DNA of 64,000 bases from assembly GCF_913777995.1 (NCBI RefSeq), contig NZ_CAJYVE010000016.1, positions 1-64,000 on the forward strand, given 5' to 3'. Positions 1 through 7,525 of this stretch are shown here, in pieces (the stretch's first letter is position 1; each line of letters starts with the position of its first letter). Made by a program: the position numbers and the translations under genes. Origin of the DNA: an uncultured Pseudomonas sp. Its GTDB lineage: Bacteria > Pseudomonadota > Gammaproteobacteria > Pseudomonadales > Pseudomonadaceae. The notes below the pieces were generated by a model. The model was given only the letters and a program-made list of their open reading frames with translations. It was not told the DNA's origin and did not search any database.

Positions 1-98
1 GTCTGGATGAGTACATCCGTTACTACAACCATGACCGTATCAAGCTGAAGCTCAATGGCCTGAGCCCTGTGGAATACAGGGTTCAGGCTGCGAGCTAA
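1..98 (+). CDS. IS3-family transposase OrfB, C-terminal fragment (5' end outside window)
   Basis: The frame starting at base 3 encodes 31 residues and then TAA. The peptide begins [14 protein letters not shown] and continues [10 protein letters not shown], which is the usual carboxyl end of the DDE integrase (rve) domain of IS3-family OrfB, especially the IS150-like group. The YYN-x-R and LSP-x-EY motifs are diagnostic. The rest of the element lies to the left of the window, so I cannot say whether the transposase is intact or whether the usual orfA/orfB frameshift is present. Confidence 0.85.
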   Translation, partial: LDEYIRYYNHDRIKLKLNGLSPVEYRVQAAS

Positions 99-126
99 AA
101 CTCTCCAACTTTTGGGGGGCAGTTCA
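1..126 (+). mobile_element. Right end of an IS3-family (IS150-like) insertion sequence
   Basis: The transposase stop codon is followed within about 28 bases by a sequence which, read on the minus strand from base 126, begins TGAACTGCCCCCCAAAAGTT. This is the typical terminal inverted repeat of IS150-group elements (TG at the tip, then a C-run and AAAAGTT). The left end and target duplication are outside the window. The element abuts half of a dispersed repeat at 144-175. Confidence 0.75.
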
Positions 127-143
127 AAAGCTGCAAAGCGCTT

Positions 144-175
144 AATCGAACAGTATTGCGGCTAAAGCCGCGAAG
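144..175. repeat. Truncated copy of the TIR/REP repeat family, beside the IS end
   Basis: Bases 144-157 read AATCGAACAGTATT, a variant of the 14-base terminal repeat seen at 42877-42890 and 18232-18245. It is followed by GCGGCTAAAGCCGCG, a REP-type palindrome. Only this right-hand tip and the REP stub that normally lies outside it are present. Everything to the left is IS sequence. Confidence 0.6.
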
Positions 176-187
176 GACTCAGGCCAC

Positions 188-856
188 TCAACCCTTTTTG
201 TCGTGAGCGATGCTCAACTGATAGAAGGTCGCCGCGCCGCCTTCGGTGGCGTAGCCGGTGTTGTCCTGGGTGTAGACCCCGGCCTTGAAGTACAACAGCT
301 TGGTGCTCCAGGTCGGATCCAGACGCACGTTCCACACGTTCTCGTAGGCATTGACCGTCAGGTTGCCCGCCGGGGTCAGGTGGATGCTGTAGCTGAAGCG
401 CTGGTTGAGCGGCACGCCCTCGGCGATGGTAATCACTTCGATCTCAGACTGCGGGCTGCGACGCAGTTTGGCGACGATGTTGCCGGTCTTGAGCTTGTCC
501 TTGTACTGGTACTCGACCTTGAGCAGTGGCTCGTTGCTCTGGTAGGTGTGGATCTGACCAATGACGATCTTGCCGCTGGAAGGCACCTGGTTGACCATCA
601 GCGCCGCCCGCAGGAAGTTGTCCGCCGAGGTGTAGTTCCAGTTGAACGCGCGTCCGTCCGCCGTGGTCTCGCGCAGCTCGGTGCGCGGGAACTTGGCGTT
701 GTCGGTGGTCGACCCCGTAACCGGCGCCCAGAAGAACAACGTATTGCCGGAGCGGAAGTAACCGTCCTGATAGCCGCGCATCAGCTGCGCAGTCGCGATG
801 GTCTGGGCGGGAACACCGACGGGAATGGACAGGTTCCAAGTGGCAAGGTCGATCAT
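188..856 (-). CDS. Polysaccharide lyase family 7 (alginate lyase), no signal peptide
   Basis: This 222-residue protein belongs to PL7 (alginate lyase 2 superfamily), which cleaves alginate or polyuronate by beta-elimination. The three family signatures are present: RTELRE at residues 58-63, QIH at 101-103 and YFKAGVYTQ at 189-197. They supply the Arg, Gln/His and Tyr of the active site. The length equals a bare catalytic jelly-roll domain. The N-terminus begins directly with the domain and has no hydrophobic leader, as in the small cytoplasm-predicted PL7 enzymes of other pseudomonads. The gene is monocistronic. A perfect 16-base palindrome lies 15 bases upstream of its start. Substrate preference (poly-M or poly-G) cannot be read reliably. 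Confidence 0.88.
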   Translation of the reverse strand: MIDLATWNLSIPVGVPAQTIATAQLMRGYQDGYFRSGNTLFFWAPVTGSTTDNAKFPRTELRETTADGRAFNWNYTSADNFLRAALMVNQVPSSGKIVIGQIHTYQSNEPLLKVEYQYKDKLKTGNIVAKLRRSPQSEIEVITIAEGVPLNQRFSYSIHLTPAGNLTVNAYENVWNVRLDPTWSTKLLYFKAGVYTQDNTGYATEGGAATFYQLSIAHDKKG

Positions 857-870
857 GGTGTGGCTCGCAA

Positions 871-886
871 GGTGCGCATGCGCACC
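871..886. promoter_or_regulatory. Perfect 16-bp palindrome upstream of the PL7 lyase gene
   Basis: GGTGCGCATGCGCACC is self-complementary and ends 15 bases before the lyase start codon. The position fits a dimeric repressor operator or the base of a 5' UTR hairpin. No known consensus is matched with confidence. Confidence 0.4.
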
Positions 887-1244
887 GACAGGATGGCTCT
901 GGGACGCGGGTTACAGGCCCGAGTGATTCGTCATCGCTATCGGCATGGGCGGTTTTTTGATGAACCGCTACAGGCGTCAAGGAACCGTTGTGCCAGCACC
1001 GAAGATATCATTTAGATATCACCCATCCCCTCCCCCTGGGCTGGACCCTTTCAGCACGAAGGCCGTGCCATAAGGCCCGCCTCCCGGCGATCCGCGTCGG
1101 TTTTTTGAATGCCTTGGGGTCTCGCCCCTCAATGCACGCAAAAAACCCCGACGAACGGTCAATAATTTTTGAACTTTTCACCCGGGAACCCTGTCTCGTC
1201 CGCTCAACCCCGCGCCGTTCGTCGAGCTGCTCGCCGATTTTCAG

Positions 1245-1297
1245 TTGACTGAAATGGTTTGTTACAGGATATTAATAGTTAGCAAGCTACTAATATC
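1245..1297 (+). promoter_or_regulatory. Promoter and probable autoregulatory operator of the MarR efflux operon
   Basis: TTGACT (1245-1250) and GATATT (1268-1273) are separated by 17 bases, a good sigma-70 arrangement. The -10 hexamer is part of an imperfect inverted repeat with GATATTA at 1268-1274 and TAATATC at 1291-1297. MarR proteins usually bind such AT-rich palindromes over the promoter of their own operon, so this is the expected operator. The regulator starts 36 bases downstream. Confidence 0.6.
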
Positions 1298-1332
1298 TTC
1301 ACTAACAATGTTCAACCTAACTACCTGCCACC

Positions 1333-1782
1333 ATGCCTGACGAAATCCTCCACCGCGCCATCAGCAGTACGCTGGTCGCCGCCTCGCGGCGCTGGCGACG
1401 CCTGTGCCACGCCACGCTGTCCAGCTACGACATCAGCGAAGCCTGTGCCGGGCCGCTGCTGGCCATCGCGCGCCTGGGCGACGGTGTGCATCAGGTCAAG
1501 GTGGCGCACGCGGCCGGCATGGAAAGCCCGACCCTGGTGCGCCTGCTCGACCAGTTGTGCAAGGCCGGTATCGTCTGCCGCACCGAAGACCCCAACGACC
1601 GCCGCGCCAAGGCGCTGAGCCTCACCGACAAGGGCCGCACGCTGGCCGCGGCCATCGAAAACGAGCTGACCCGCCTGCGTGCCGGGGTGCTGGCCGACAT
1701 CAGCGCGGCGGAGCTGCAGACCACCTTGCGGGTGCTGCAGGCGTTTGCCGATGCCGTCGACGCCGAGGGAGACGGCGCATGA
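1333..1782 (+). CDS. MarR-family transcriptional regulator
   Basis: The 149-residue protein has the MarR winged-helix layout. An N-terminal helix is followed by the DNA-binding helices around residues 50-75 (VKVAHAAGMESPTLVRLLDQL), then the wing with the DPNDRRAKALSLTDKG signature. It is the first gene of an efflux operon and overlaps the next gene by ATGA, which implies translational coupling. The family normally acts as a ligand-relieved repressor. The inverted repeat in its own promoter fits autorepression. The inducer is unknown; aromatic acids are a reasonable guess from the FUSC-type pump it precedes. Confidence 0.88.
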   Translation: MPDEILHRAISSTLVAASRRWRRLCHATLSSYDISEACAGPLLAIARLGDGVHQVKVAHAAGMESPTLVRLLDQLCKAGIVCRTEDPNDRRAKALSLTDKGRTLAAAIENELTRLRAGVLADISAAELQTTLRVLQAFADAVDAEGDGA

Positions 1783-3866
1783 AGGATTTCCTGGCCGGCT
1801 TCCCGCCAGGGCGTGACTGGCTGCACGGCGTGCGCACCTTCGCCGCGTCGATGCTGGCGTTGTACATCGCTCTGGTCATGGAAATGCCCCGCCCCTACTG
1901 GGCCATGGCCACGGTGTACATCGTCGCCAGCCCGTTCGTGGGGCCGACCAGCTCCAAGGCCCTGTACCGGGCCATGGGCACCCTGGCCGGGGCCTGCGCC
2001 TCGGTGCTGCTAGTGCCGCTATTCGTACAGACACCGATTCTGCTGGCCATCGTCGTGGCGCTGTGGACCGGCACCCTGCTGTTCCTCTCGCTGCACCTGC
2101 GCACCGCCAACAGCTACGCGCTGATGCTCGCCGGCTACACCATGCCGCTGATTTCCCTGCCGGCAGTGGACAACCCGCAGGCGGTGTTCGAGATCGCCGT
2201 GTCGCGTACCGAAGAGATCTTCCTGGGCATCACCTGTGCCGCGGTGGTGGGCGCGCTGTTCTGGCCCCGGCGCCTGGCGCCGGTGCTGCAGGGCACCGTG
2301 GACAAATGGTTCAAGGACGCCAGCCAGTACAGCGCGCAGTTCCTCGCCCGCCGCGTGGACGCCGCCGAAGTGGCCGGCCTGCGCACGGCCATGGCCGCCG
2401 GCTTCAACAGCCTGGAACCGATGATCGGCCAGTTGCGCCATGAGGGCGCGCACCGCCAGACCGTGCGCCATGCCCGCGAGCTGCGCGGGCGGATGATCCA
2501 CTTGCTGCCGGTGATCGACGCCCTGGACGATGCGCTGTGGATCCTCGAACGCCGCCAGCCCGCCGGCATGGCCAGCCTCACGGCGCTGCTGGCGCAGACC
2601 CGCGAATGGCTGGAGGCCAGCGACCAGGACACGGGCATGCCGCAGTGGCAGGCGCTGCATGCCGAGCTGCAACGCCTGCAGCCCGATGCCGCAGCGCTGG
2701 ACGAACGCGACAACCTGCTGCTGTCCAACGCCCTCTACCGGCTGGGCGAGTGGATCGACCTATGGATGGATTGCCGTACCCTGCAGCAGGCCATCAACGC
2801 CGACGACGGCCGCCCCTGGCAAGCGGTGTACCGGCACTGGCGCCTGGGGCGCATCAAGCCCTTCCTGGACCGTGGGCTGATGCTCTATTCGGCCGGTTCG
2901 GCCGTGTTGGCGATCATCGTCGCCTCGCTGCTGTGGATCTTCATGGGCTGGCAGGACGGCGCCAGCGCGGTGATTCTCGCCGCCGTGTCGTGCAGCTTCT
3001 TCGCAGCCATGGACGACCCCGCGCCGCAGATCTACCGGTTCTTCTTCTGGACCCTGACGTCGGTGGTGCTGGCCAGCCTCTACCTGTTCGTGGTGCTGCC
3101 CAGCGTGCATGACTTCCCGATGCTGGTGCTGGCCTTCGCCGTGCCCTTCATCTGCGTGGCCACCCTCAGCGCGCAGCCCCGCTTTTTCCTGCCGACGGTG
3201 CTGACGGCAGTCAACACCGCCACCTTCGTTGGCGTGCAGGGCGCCTACGACGCCGATTTCCTGGTGTTCATCAACAACAACCTGGCCGGACCGGCAGGCC
3301 TGCTGTTCGCCTTTGTCTGGACGCTGATCATGCGCCCCTTCGGCGTCGAGATGGCCGCCCGGCGCATGACCCGCTTCGGCTGGCGCGACATCGTCAGCCT
3401 CTGCGAACCGGCCAGCCTCGCCGAACACCGGCGCTTGGGCGTGCAGATGATCGATCGTCTGATGCAACAGGTGCCACGCCTGGCGCAGACCGCCCAGGAC
3501 AGCAGCGCACCGCTGCGCGAACTGCGCGTGGCACTGAACCTGCTCGACCTGCTGGCCTGGACCCCGCGCCTGCCCGAAGCCTTGCAGCCAGGCACGCGCC
3601 AGGTGGTTGGCGAGGTCGGTGGTTATTTCCGTGCCTGCCTCAAGGCGGGCGAACGCCTGCCCGCGCCCATGGGCCTGCTGCTGACCCTCGACCGCACCCG
3701 CCGCACGCTCAACAGCGAAGCGCTGGGGGATGAGCCGGTACGCCTGCACCTGCTGCATGCACTCAGCGGCCTGCGCCTGGCCCTGTTGCCTGGCGTGGAA
3801 ATCGTCGACATGAACGGCGAACTCATCGAACAACCCATCCACGGCCCGGACGGAGCCCCCGCATGA
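1779..3866 (+). CDS. FUSC-family (AaeB-like) inner-membrane efflux protein
   Basis: The 695-residue protein starts at the ATG that overlaps the marR stop (ATGA). It has two blocks of hydrophobic helices (roughly residues 15-165 and 365-520), each followed by a long soluble stretch. This is the duplicated topology of the fusaric acid resistance/AaeB family (FUSC). The family works with an HlyD-type adaptor and often a DUF1656 small membrane protein; both follow immediately here, with an outer-membrane channel as well. In E. coli AaeAB exports p-hydroxybenzoic acid and related aromatic acids. That is an analogy, not shown for this pump. Confidence 0.88.
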   Translation: MKDFLAGFPPGRDWLHGVRTFAASMLALYIALVMEMPRPYWAMATVYIVASPFVGPTSSKALYRAMGTLAGACASVLLVPLFVQTPILLAIVVALWTGTLLFLSLHLRTANSYALMLAGYTMPLISLPAVDNPQAVFEIAVSRTEEIFLGITCAAVVGALFWPRRLAPVLQGTVDKWFKDASQYSAQFLARRVDAAEVAGLRTAMAAGFNSLEPMIGQLRHEGAHRQTVRHARELRGRMIHLLPVIDALDDALWILERRQPAGMASLTALLAQTREWLEASDQDTGMPQWQALHAELQRLQPDAAALDERDNLLLSNALYRLGEWIDLWMDCRTLQQAINADDGRPWQAVYRHWRLGRIKPFLDRGLMLYSAGSAVLAIIVASLLWIFMGWQDGASAVILAAVSCSFFAAMDDPAPQIYRFFFWTLTSVVLASLYLFVVLPSVHDFPMLVLAFAVPFICVATLSAQPRFFLPTVLTAVNTATFVGVQGAYDADFLVFINNNLAGPAGLLFAFVWTLIMRPFGVEMAARRMTRFGWRDIVSLCEPASLAEHRRLGVQMIDRLMQQVPRLAQTAQDSSAPLRELRVALNLLDLLAWTPRLPEALQPGTRQVVGEVGGYFRACLKAGERLPAPMGLLLTLDRTRRTLNSEALGDEPVRLHLLHALSGLRLALLPGVEIVDMNGELIEQPIHGPDGAPA

Positions 3867-4072
3867 TTGGCGAACTGGACATCAGCGGGATCTTCATTCC
3901 CACCTTCCTGGCCCTGATGGGCATTGCCTACCTGCTGTTCCTGGGCATTCACGCGCTGCTGTCGCATACGCATTTCTACCGCCTGGTGTGGCACCGGGCG
4001 CTGTTCAACACCGGTCTGTACGTGCTGCTGCTGGCGGCCCTGGACTCCTTCTGCCGATATCTGATGACATGA
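3863..4072 (+). CDS. DUF1656 (AaeX-like) small membrane protein
   Basis: This 69-residue protein has two hydrophobic segments, about residues 9-33 and 47-64. Its size and position match the DUF1656/AaeX proteins that sit between FUSC transporters and their HlyD adaptors. Its start overlaps the FUSC stop by ATGA, and its own stop overlaps the adaptor start by ATGA, so the whole set is translationally coupled. The molecular role of the family is unknown. Confidence 0.85.
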   Translation: MIGELDISGIFIPTFLALMGIAYLLFLGIHALLSHTHFYRLVWHRALFNTGLYVLLLAALDSFCRYLMT

Positions 4073-4950
4073 AAAAGCCGATCCTGACCCTGGGCCGCGT
4101 GGTCCTGACCCTGATTGTGGTAGCGCTGGCCGCCGTGCTGGTCTGGCGCATGGTGATGTACTACATGTTCGCGCCCTGGACCCGCGACGGGCACATTCGC
4201 GCCGACATCGTGCAGATCGCCCCGGATGTTTCCGGGCTGATCCAGCAGGTGGACGTGCACGACAACCAGAAGGTCAGCAAGGGCCAGGTGCTGTTCACCA
4301 TCGACCAGGAGCGCTTCCGTCTGGCCCTGCGCCAGGCCCAGGCCACCGTGGCCGAGCGCCAGGAAACCTGGCAGCAGGCGCAGCGCGAGAACCGCCGCAA
4401 CCGCTCGCTGGGCAACCTAGTGTCCCGCGAACAGCTGGAAGAGAGCCAGTCCCGCGAGGCGCGCGCCCTGTCGGCGCTCAATGAAGCCAGGGTGGCGGTG
4501 GACGCCGCCCAGCTCAACCTCGACCGCTCGGTGATCCGCAGCCCGGTGGACGGTTACCTCAACGACCGCGCTCCGCGCCCCCATGAGTTCGTCAGCGCCG
4601 GACGCCCGGTGCTGTCGCTGGTGGACGCTGCGTCTTTCCATATCGACGGCTACTTCGAAGAAACCAAGCTCGACGGCATTCATATCGGCTCCGCGGTTGA
4701 CATCCGCGTGGTCGGCGACAACGCCCGCCTGACGGGCCATGTGGTAAGCATGGTCGCGGCCATCGAGGACCGCGACCGCAGCAGCGGCACCAACCTGCTG
4801 CCCAACGTCAACCCGGCGTTCAGCTGGGTGCGCCTGGCGCAGCGCATCCCGGTGCGCATCGCCTTCGACCAAGTGCCGGCAGACTTCCGCATGATCGCCG
4901 GGCGTACTGCGACGGTGTCGATCATCGATACCCAGGAGCACCGCCAATGA
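4069..4950 (+). CDS. HlyD-family periplasmic adaptor (AaeA/EmrA-like)
   Basis: The 293-residue membrane-fusion protein has one N-terminal transmembrane helix (about residues 8-30). The lipoyl-like half motif follows (DVSGLIQQVDVHDNQKVSKG), then a short alpha-hairpin (about 80-145), the second lipoyl half (RSPVDGYL) and beta-barrel domains. It would bridge the FUSC protein and the outer-membrane channel encoded on either side. I start it at the ATG overlapping the DUF1656 stop rather than at an earlier in-frame start, because the residues from there form the membrane anchor. Confidence 0.88.
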   Translation: MKKPILTLGRVVLTLIVVALAAVLVWRMVMYYMFAPWTRDGHIRADIVQIAPDVSGLIQQVDVHDNQKVSKGQVLFTIDQERFRLALRQAQATVAERQETWQQAQRENRRNRSLGNLVSREQLEESQSREARALSALNEARVAVDAAQLNLDRSVIRSPVDGYLNDRAPRPHEFVSAGRPVLSLVDAASFHIDGYFEETKLDGIHIGSAVDIRVVGDNARLTGHVVSMVAAIEDRDRSSGTNLLPNVNPAFSWVRLAQRIPVRIAFDQVPADFRMIAGRTATVSIIDTQEHRQ

Positions 4951-6359
4951 TTCGCCCTCTGCCCTGGTTGGCGCTGGGCCTCGGCGCGCTGCTCTCGGCC
5001 TGCCAGATGGTCGGCCCGGACTACCAGAAACCCAAGGACGCGGCGATCAACCGCGCGGACCTGCAGGGCGCGCTCGGCCAATCGGCCAATGTGGTTTCCG
5101 CACCGGTACCCGACCAGTGGTGGCGGCTGTACCAGGACCCGCGCCTCGACGAGCTGGTACACCAGGCCCTGGCCAGCAATGCTGACCTGCGCGTCGCGGC
5201 GGCCAACCTGCAGCGCTCGCGTTACCAGAACGCCGAGGCCGAGGCCGCTGGCGGCTTCAGCGCCGGCGCCAAGGCCGGGGTGCAGCGCCTGCAGGAATCA
5301 GGCGAAGCCTTTCTGCTGACCGAGAAAGTCCCGGTGGCCAATGTCGGCGATGTCGGCCTGACCACCTCCTACCAGTTCGATCTGTTCGGCACCCTGCAAC
5401 GCGGCATCGAGGCGGCGCAGGCCAACGTGGACGCCACCCAGGCCGCCGCCGACACCGCGCGCATCACCGTGGTCGCTGACGTGGTGCGTGCCTATACCCA
5501 GGCGTGCGCAGCCAACGAGGAGCTGGCCATCGCCCATGAGTCGCTGGACCTGCAACAGCAGAGCGTCAACCTCAACCAGCGCCTGCGCGACGCCGGGCGT
5601 GGCGACGAGACCCAGGTGACCCGTTCGCAGACCCAGTTCAAGTCGTTGCGCGCCGAGCTGCCGCGCTATGAAGCCATGCGCCAGGCGGCGCTGTTCCGCC
5701 TGTCAATGCTGCTGGCCAAGCCGGTGGCGCAGTTGCCGGCCGGGGTCGCGCAGTGTGCCGAGCTGCCGCACCTGGCCCAGCTGATTCCGGTGGGTGACGG
5801 CGCCGCCCTGCTCAAGCGCCGCCCGGACATCCGCCAGGCCGAACGCCACCTGGCCATGGCCACCGCGCAGATCGGCGTGGCCACCGGCGAGCTGTACCCG
5901 GACATCAGCATCGGCGCCTCGGTGGCCACCATCGGCCTGGTCGAGAACCTCGGCAAGCCCAGCGCCAACCGCTGGGGCTTCGGCCCGCTGATCAGCTGGA
6001 CAATTCCCACCAACGGCAGCCGCGCCCGCATCCACCAGGCCGAAGCCTCGGCCCAGGCGGCCCTGGCGCGCTTCGACGGCGTCGTGCTCAATGCCATCCG
6101 CGAAACGCAGACCAGCATGGCCCAGTACACCGCCCTGATCGATCGCCGCGATGCCCTGAAGGAAGCCGAGGAGTCGGCGCGCATCGCCGCCGACCAGACC
6201 CACCGTTTCTACCAGGCGGGGCGCGAGTCCTTCCTCGCCGACCTGCAGGCCACCCGCACCTACACCGAGATGCGCGCGCAACTGGCCGCCGCCAATACCC
6301 AGGTGGCCATGGGGCAGATCGACCTGTTCCTGGCACTGGGTGGCGGCTGGCAGCAATGA
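4947..6359 (+). CDS. OprM/NodT-type outer-membrane efflux lipoprotein
   Basis: The 470-residue protein carries a lipoprotein signal peptide with lipobox LLSAC, followed by the MVGPDYQKP signature shared by OprM, NodT and OprN channels. Two repeats of the TolC/OEP helical-hairpin domain follow, with the conserved LLKRRPDIRQAE segment near residue 290. It would form the trimeric exit duct of the pump. The start overlaps the adaptor stop (ATGA), completing a five-gene coupled operon. Having its own outer-membrane channel distinguishes this set from E. coli aaeXAB, which lacks one. Confidence 0.92.
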   Translation: MIRPLPWLALGLGALLSACQMVGPDYQKPKDAAINRADLQGALGQSANVVSAPVPDQWWRLYQDPRLDELVHQALASNADLRVAAANLQRSRYQNAEAEAAGGFSAGAKAGVQRLQESGEAFLLTEKVPVANVGDVGLTTSYQFDLFGTLQRGIEAAQANVDATQAAADTARITVVADVVRAYTQACAANEELAIAHESLDLQQQSVNLNQRLRDAGRGDETQVTRSQTQFKSLRAELPRYEAMRQAALFRLSMLLAKPVAQLPAGVAQCAELPHLAQLIPVGDGAALLKRRPDIRQAERHLAMATAQIGVATGELYPDISIGASVATIGLVENLGKPSANRWGFGPLISWTIPTNGSRARIHQAEASAQAALARFDGVVLNAIRETQTSMAQYTALIDRRDALKEAEESARIAADQTHRFYQAGRESFLADLQATRTYTEMRAQLAAANTQVAMGQIDLFLALGGGWQQ

Positions 6360-6410
6360 CGCGCCGCGACTGATCGCCCAATGGCTTCGGTGTCAGGGCC
6401 AATACGGGTC

Positions 6411-6498
6411 CGTGGGAGCGAGCTTGCTCGCGATGGCGGCGTCACGTTCACCGCACATGCGCTGGCCTTGACGGACGTTTTGCGAGCAGGCTCCAACC
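6411..6498. repeat. REP doublet (degenerate REPIN-like element) between efflux operon and K+ channel gene
   Basis: GTGGGAGCGAGCTTGCTCGC begins the left arm (6412-6431) and an inverted counterpart (TTTTGCGAGCAGGCTCCA region) ends near 6495. The spacer contains GTCACGTTCACC, the complement of the GTGAACGTGAC seen in the spacer at 42678-42688. The bracketing 14-base ends found at 42600 and 42724 are not recognisable here. Confidence 0.65.
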
Positions 6499-6576
6499 GG
6501 CAGGGGCAAACTGGCGACGCTTGCAGCGCTCGCCGGTTTGCCCCAGGCTCTGCCGATTGCATCGCCGAGAGCCCCC

Positions 6577-7410
6577 ATGAGCACCACGCCAAGCCGTCGC
6601 CAACGATTGCACCGCATCATCTTCGAAACCGACACTCCGGCCGGTCGGCGCTTCGACCAGGTCCTGCTGCTGGTCATCCTGCTCAGCCTGCTGGTGACCA
6701 TCGTCGACAGCATCGCGAGCGTGCACCGTGACTACGCCACGCACCTGGCCTGGGTCGAATGGGGCTTCACCGCCGTGTTCGCCGTGGAGTACGCGCTGCG
6801 CCTGTACTGCTCGCCCCGGCCACTGAAATACGCCTTCAGCTTCTACGGGCTGGTCGACCTGCTGGCGATCATCCCCGGCATCCTGGCCATTTACTACAGC
6901 GACGCGCAGTACCTGCTGATCGTGCGCATCATCCGCATGCTGCGCATCTTCCGGGTCCTCAAGCTCGCCCCCTACCTGCGCCAGGCCCACTACCTGGTCG
7001 AGGCACTGCGTGGCAGCAAGCAGAAAATCATCGTGTTCCTGGTCAGCGTCTCGACCCTGGTGACGGTGTTCGGCACCCTGATGTACGTCATCGAAGGTCC
7101 CGAGCATGGCTTTACCAGCATTCCCAAGGGCATCTACTGGGCCATCGTCACCCTGACCACCGTGGGCTTCGGCGACATCGTGCCCAAGACCCCGGTGGGC
7201 CAGATGCTTTCCTCGCTGGTGATGATCACCGGCTATTCGATCATCGCCGTGCCCACCGGGATCTTCACCGCCGAGCTGGCCAACGCCATGCGCGGCGAGC
7301 AGCTGCGCCACGACTGCCCGGTGTGCGCCAAGAACCTCCACGAGCACGGCGCGGCGTTCTGTTCACGCTGCGGCCATGCGCTGTTTCCCAAACGCGACGA
7401 ACAGGCATAA
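6577..7410 (+). CDS. Voltage-gated-type potassium channel with C-terminal zinc ribbon
   Basis: The 277-residue protein has the six-helix Kv layout. S4 carries arginines every third residue (R117, R120, R123, R126), and the selectivity filter TTVGFGD is at residues 194-200. After S6 there is a short tail with two CxxC pairs (CPVC at 247-250, CSRC at 262-265), a zinc-ribbon module, rather than an RCK or cyclic-nucleotide domain. I chose the ATG at 6577, which has a weak GAGA upstream, over an upstream TTG at 6538. The gene stands alone between two unrelated units. What the zinc ribbon senses or binds is unknown. Confidence 0.88.
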   Translation: MSTTPSRRQRLHRIIFETDTPAGRRFDQVLLLVILLSLLVTIVDSIASVHRDYATHLAWVEWGFTAVFAVEYALRLYCSPRPLKYAFSFYGLVDLLAIIPGILAIYYSDAQYLLIVRIIRMLRIFRVLKLAPYLRQAHYLVEALRGSKQKIIVFLVSVSTLVTVFGTLMYVIEGPEHGFTSIPKGIYWAIVTLTTVGFGDIVPKTPVGQMLSSLVMITGYSIIAVPTGIFTAELANAMRGEQLRHDCPVCAKNLHEHGAAFCSRCGHALFPKRDEQA

Positions 7411-7525
7411 GCAAATAGTCTTTTGTTCTTTAATGGCGCGCAGACACCCCGCTATGATCGCGGGCTACAGGCCCTGGGCCGATAACAACGACACAACACT
7501 CCGAGCGTCTACCAAGGAATCCCCC

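Larger units (their letters stand above)
857..1332. other. Divergent intergenic region between the alginate lyase gene and the MarR operon
   Basis: This 476-base gap separates two divergently transcribed units. Near the lyase it holds a perfect palindrome (871-886); near the regulator it holds a sigma-70-like promoter with an overlapping inverted repeat (1245-1297). A short open frame at 988-1248 has no ribosome-binding site and a composition unlike a pseudomonad protein, so I do not call it. Nothing else recognisable is seen between 890 and 1240. Confidence 0.6.

Noticed and set aside
203..1015. 270-codon plus-strand frame over the lyase gene
   Set aside because: The minus-strand frame has all three PL7 signatures; this one has none.
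988..1248. 86-codon open frame upstream of the MarR gene
   Set aside because: No Shine-Dalgarno, low-complexity atypical composition, and it overlaps the promoter region of the marR operon.
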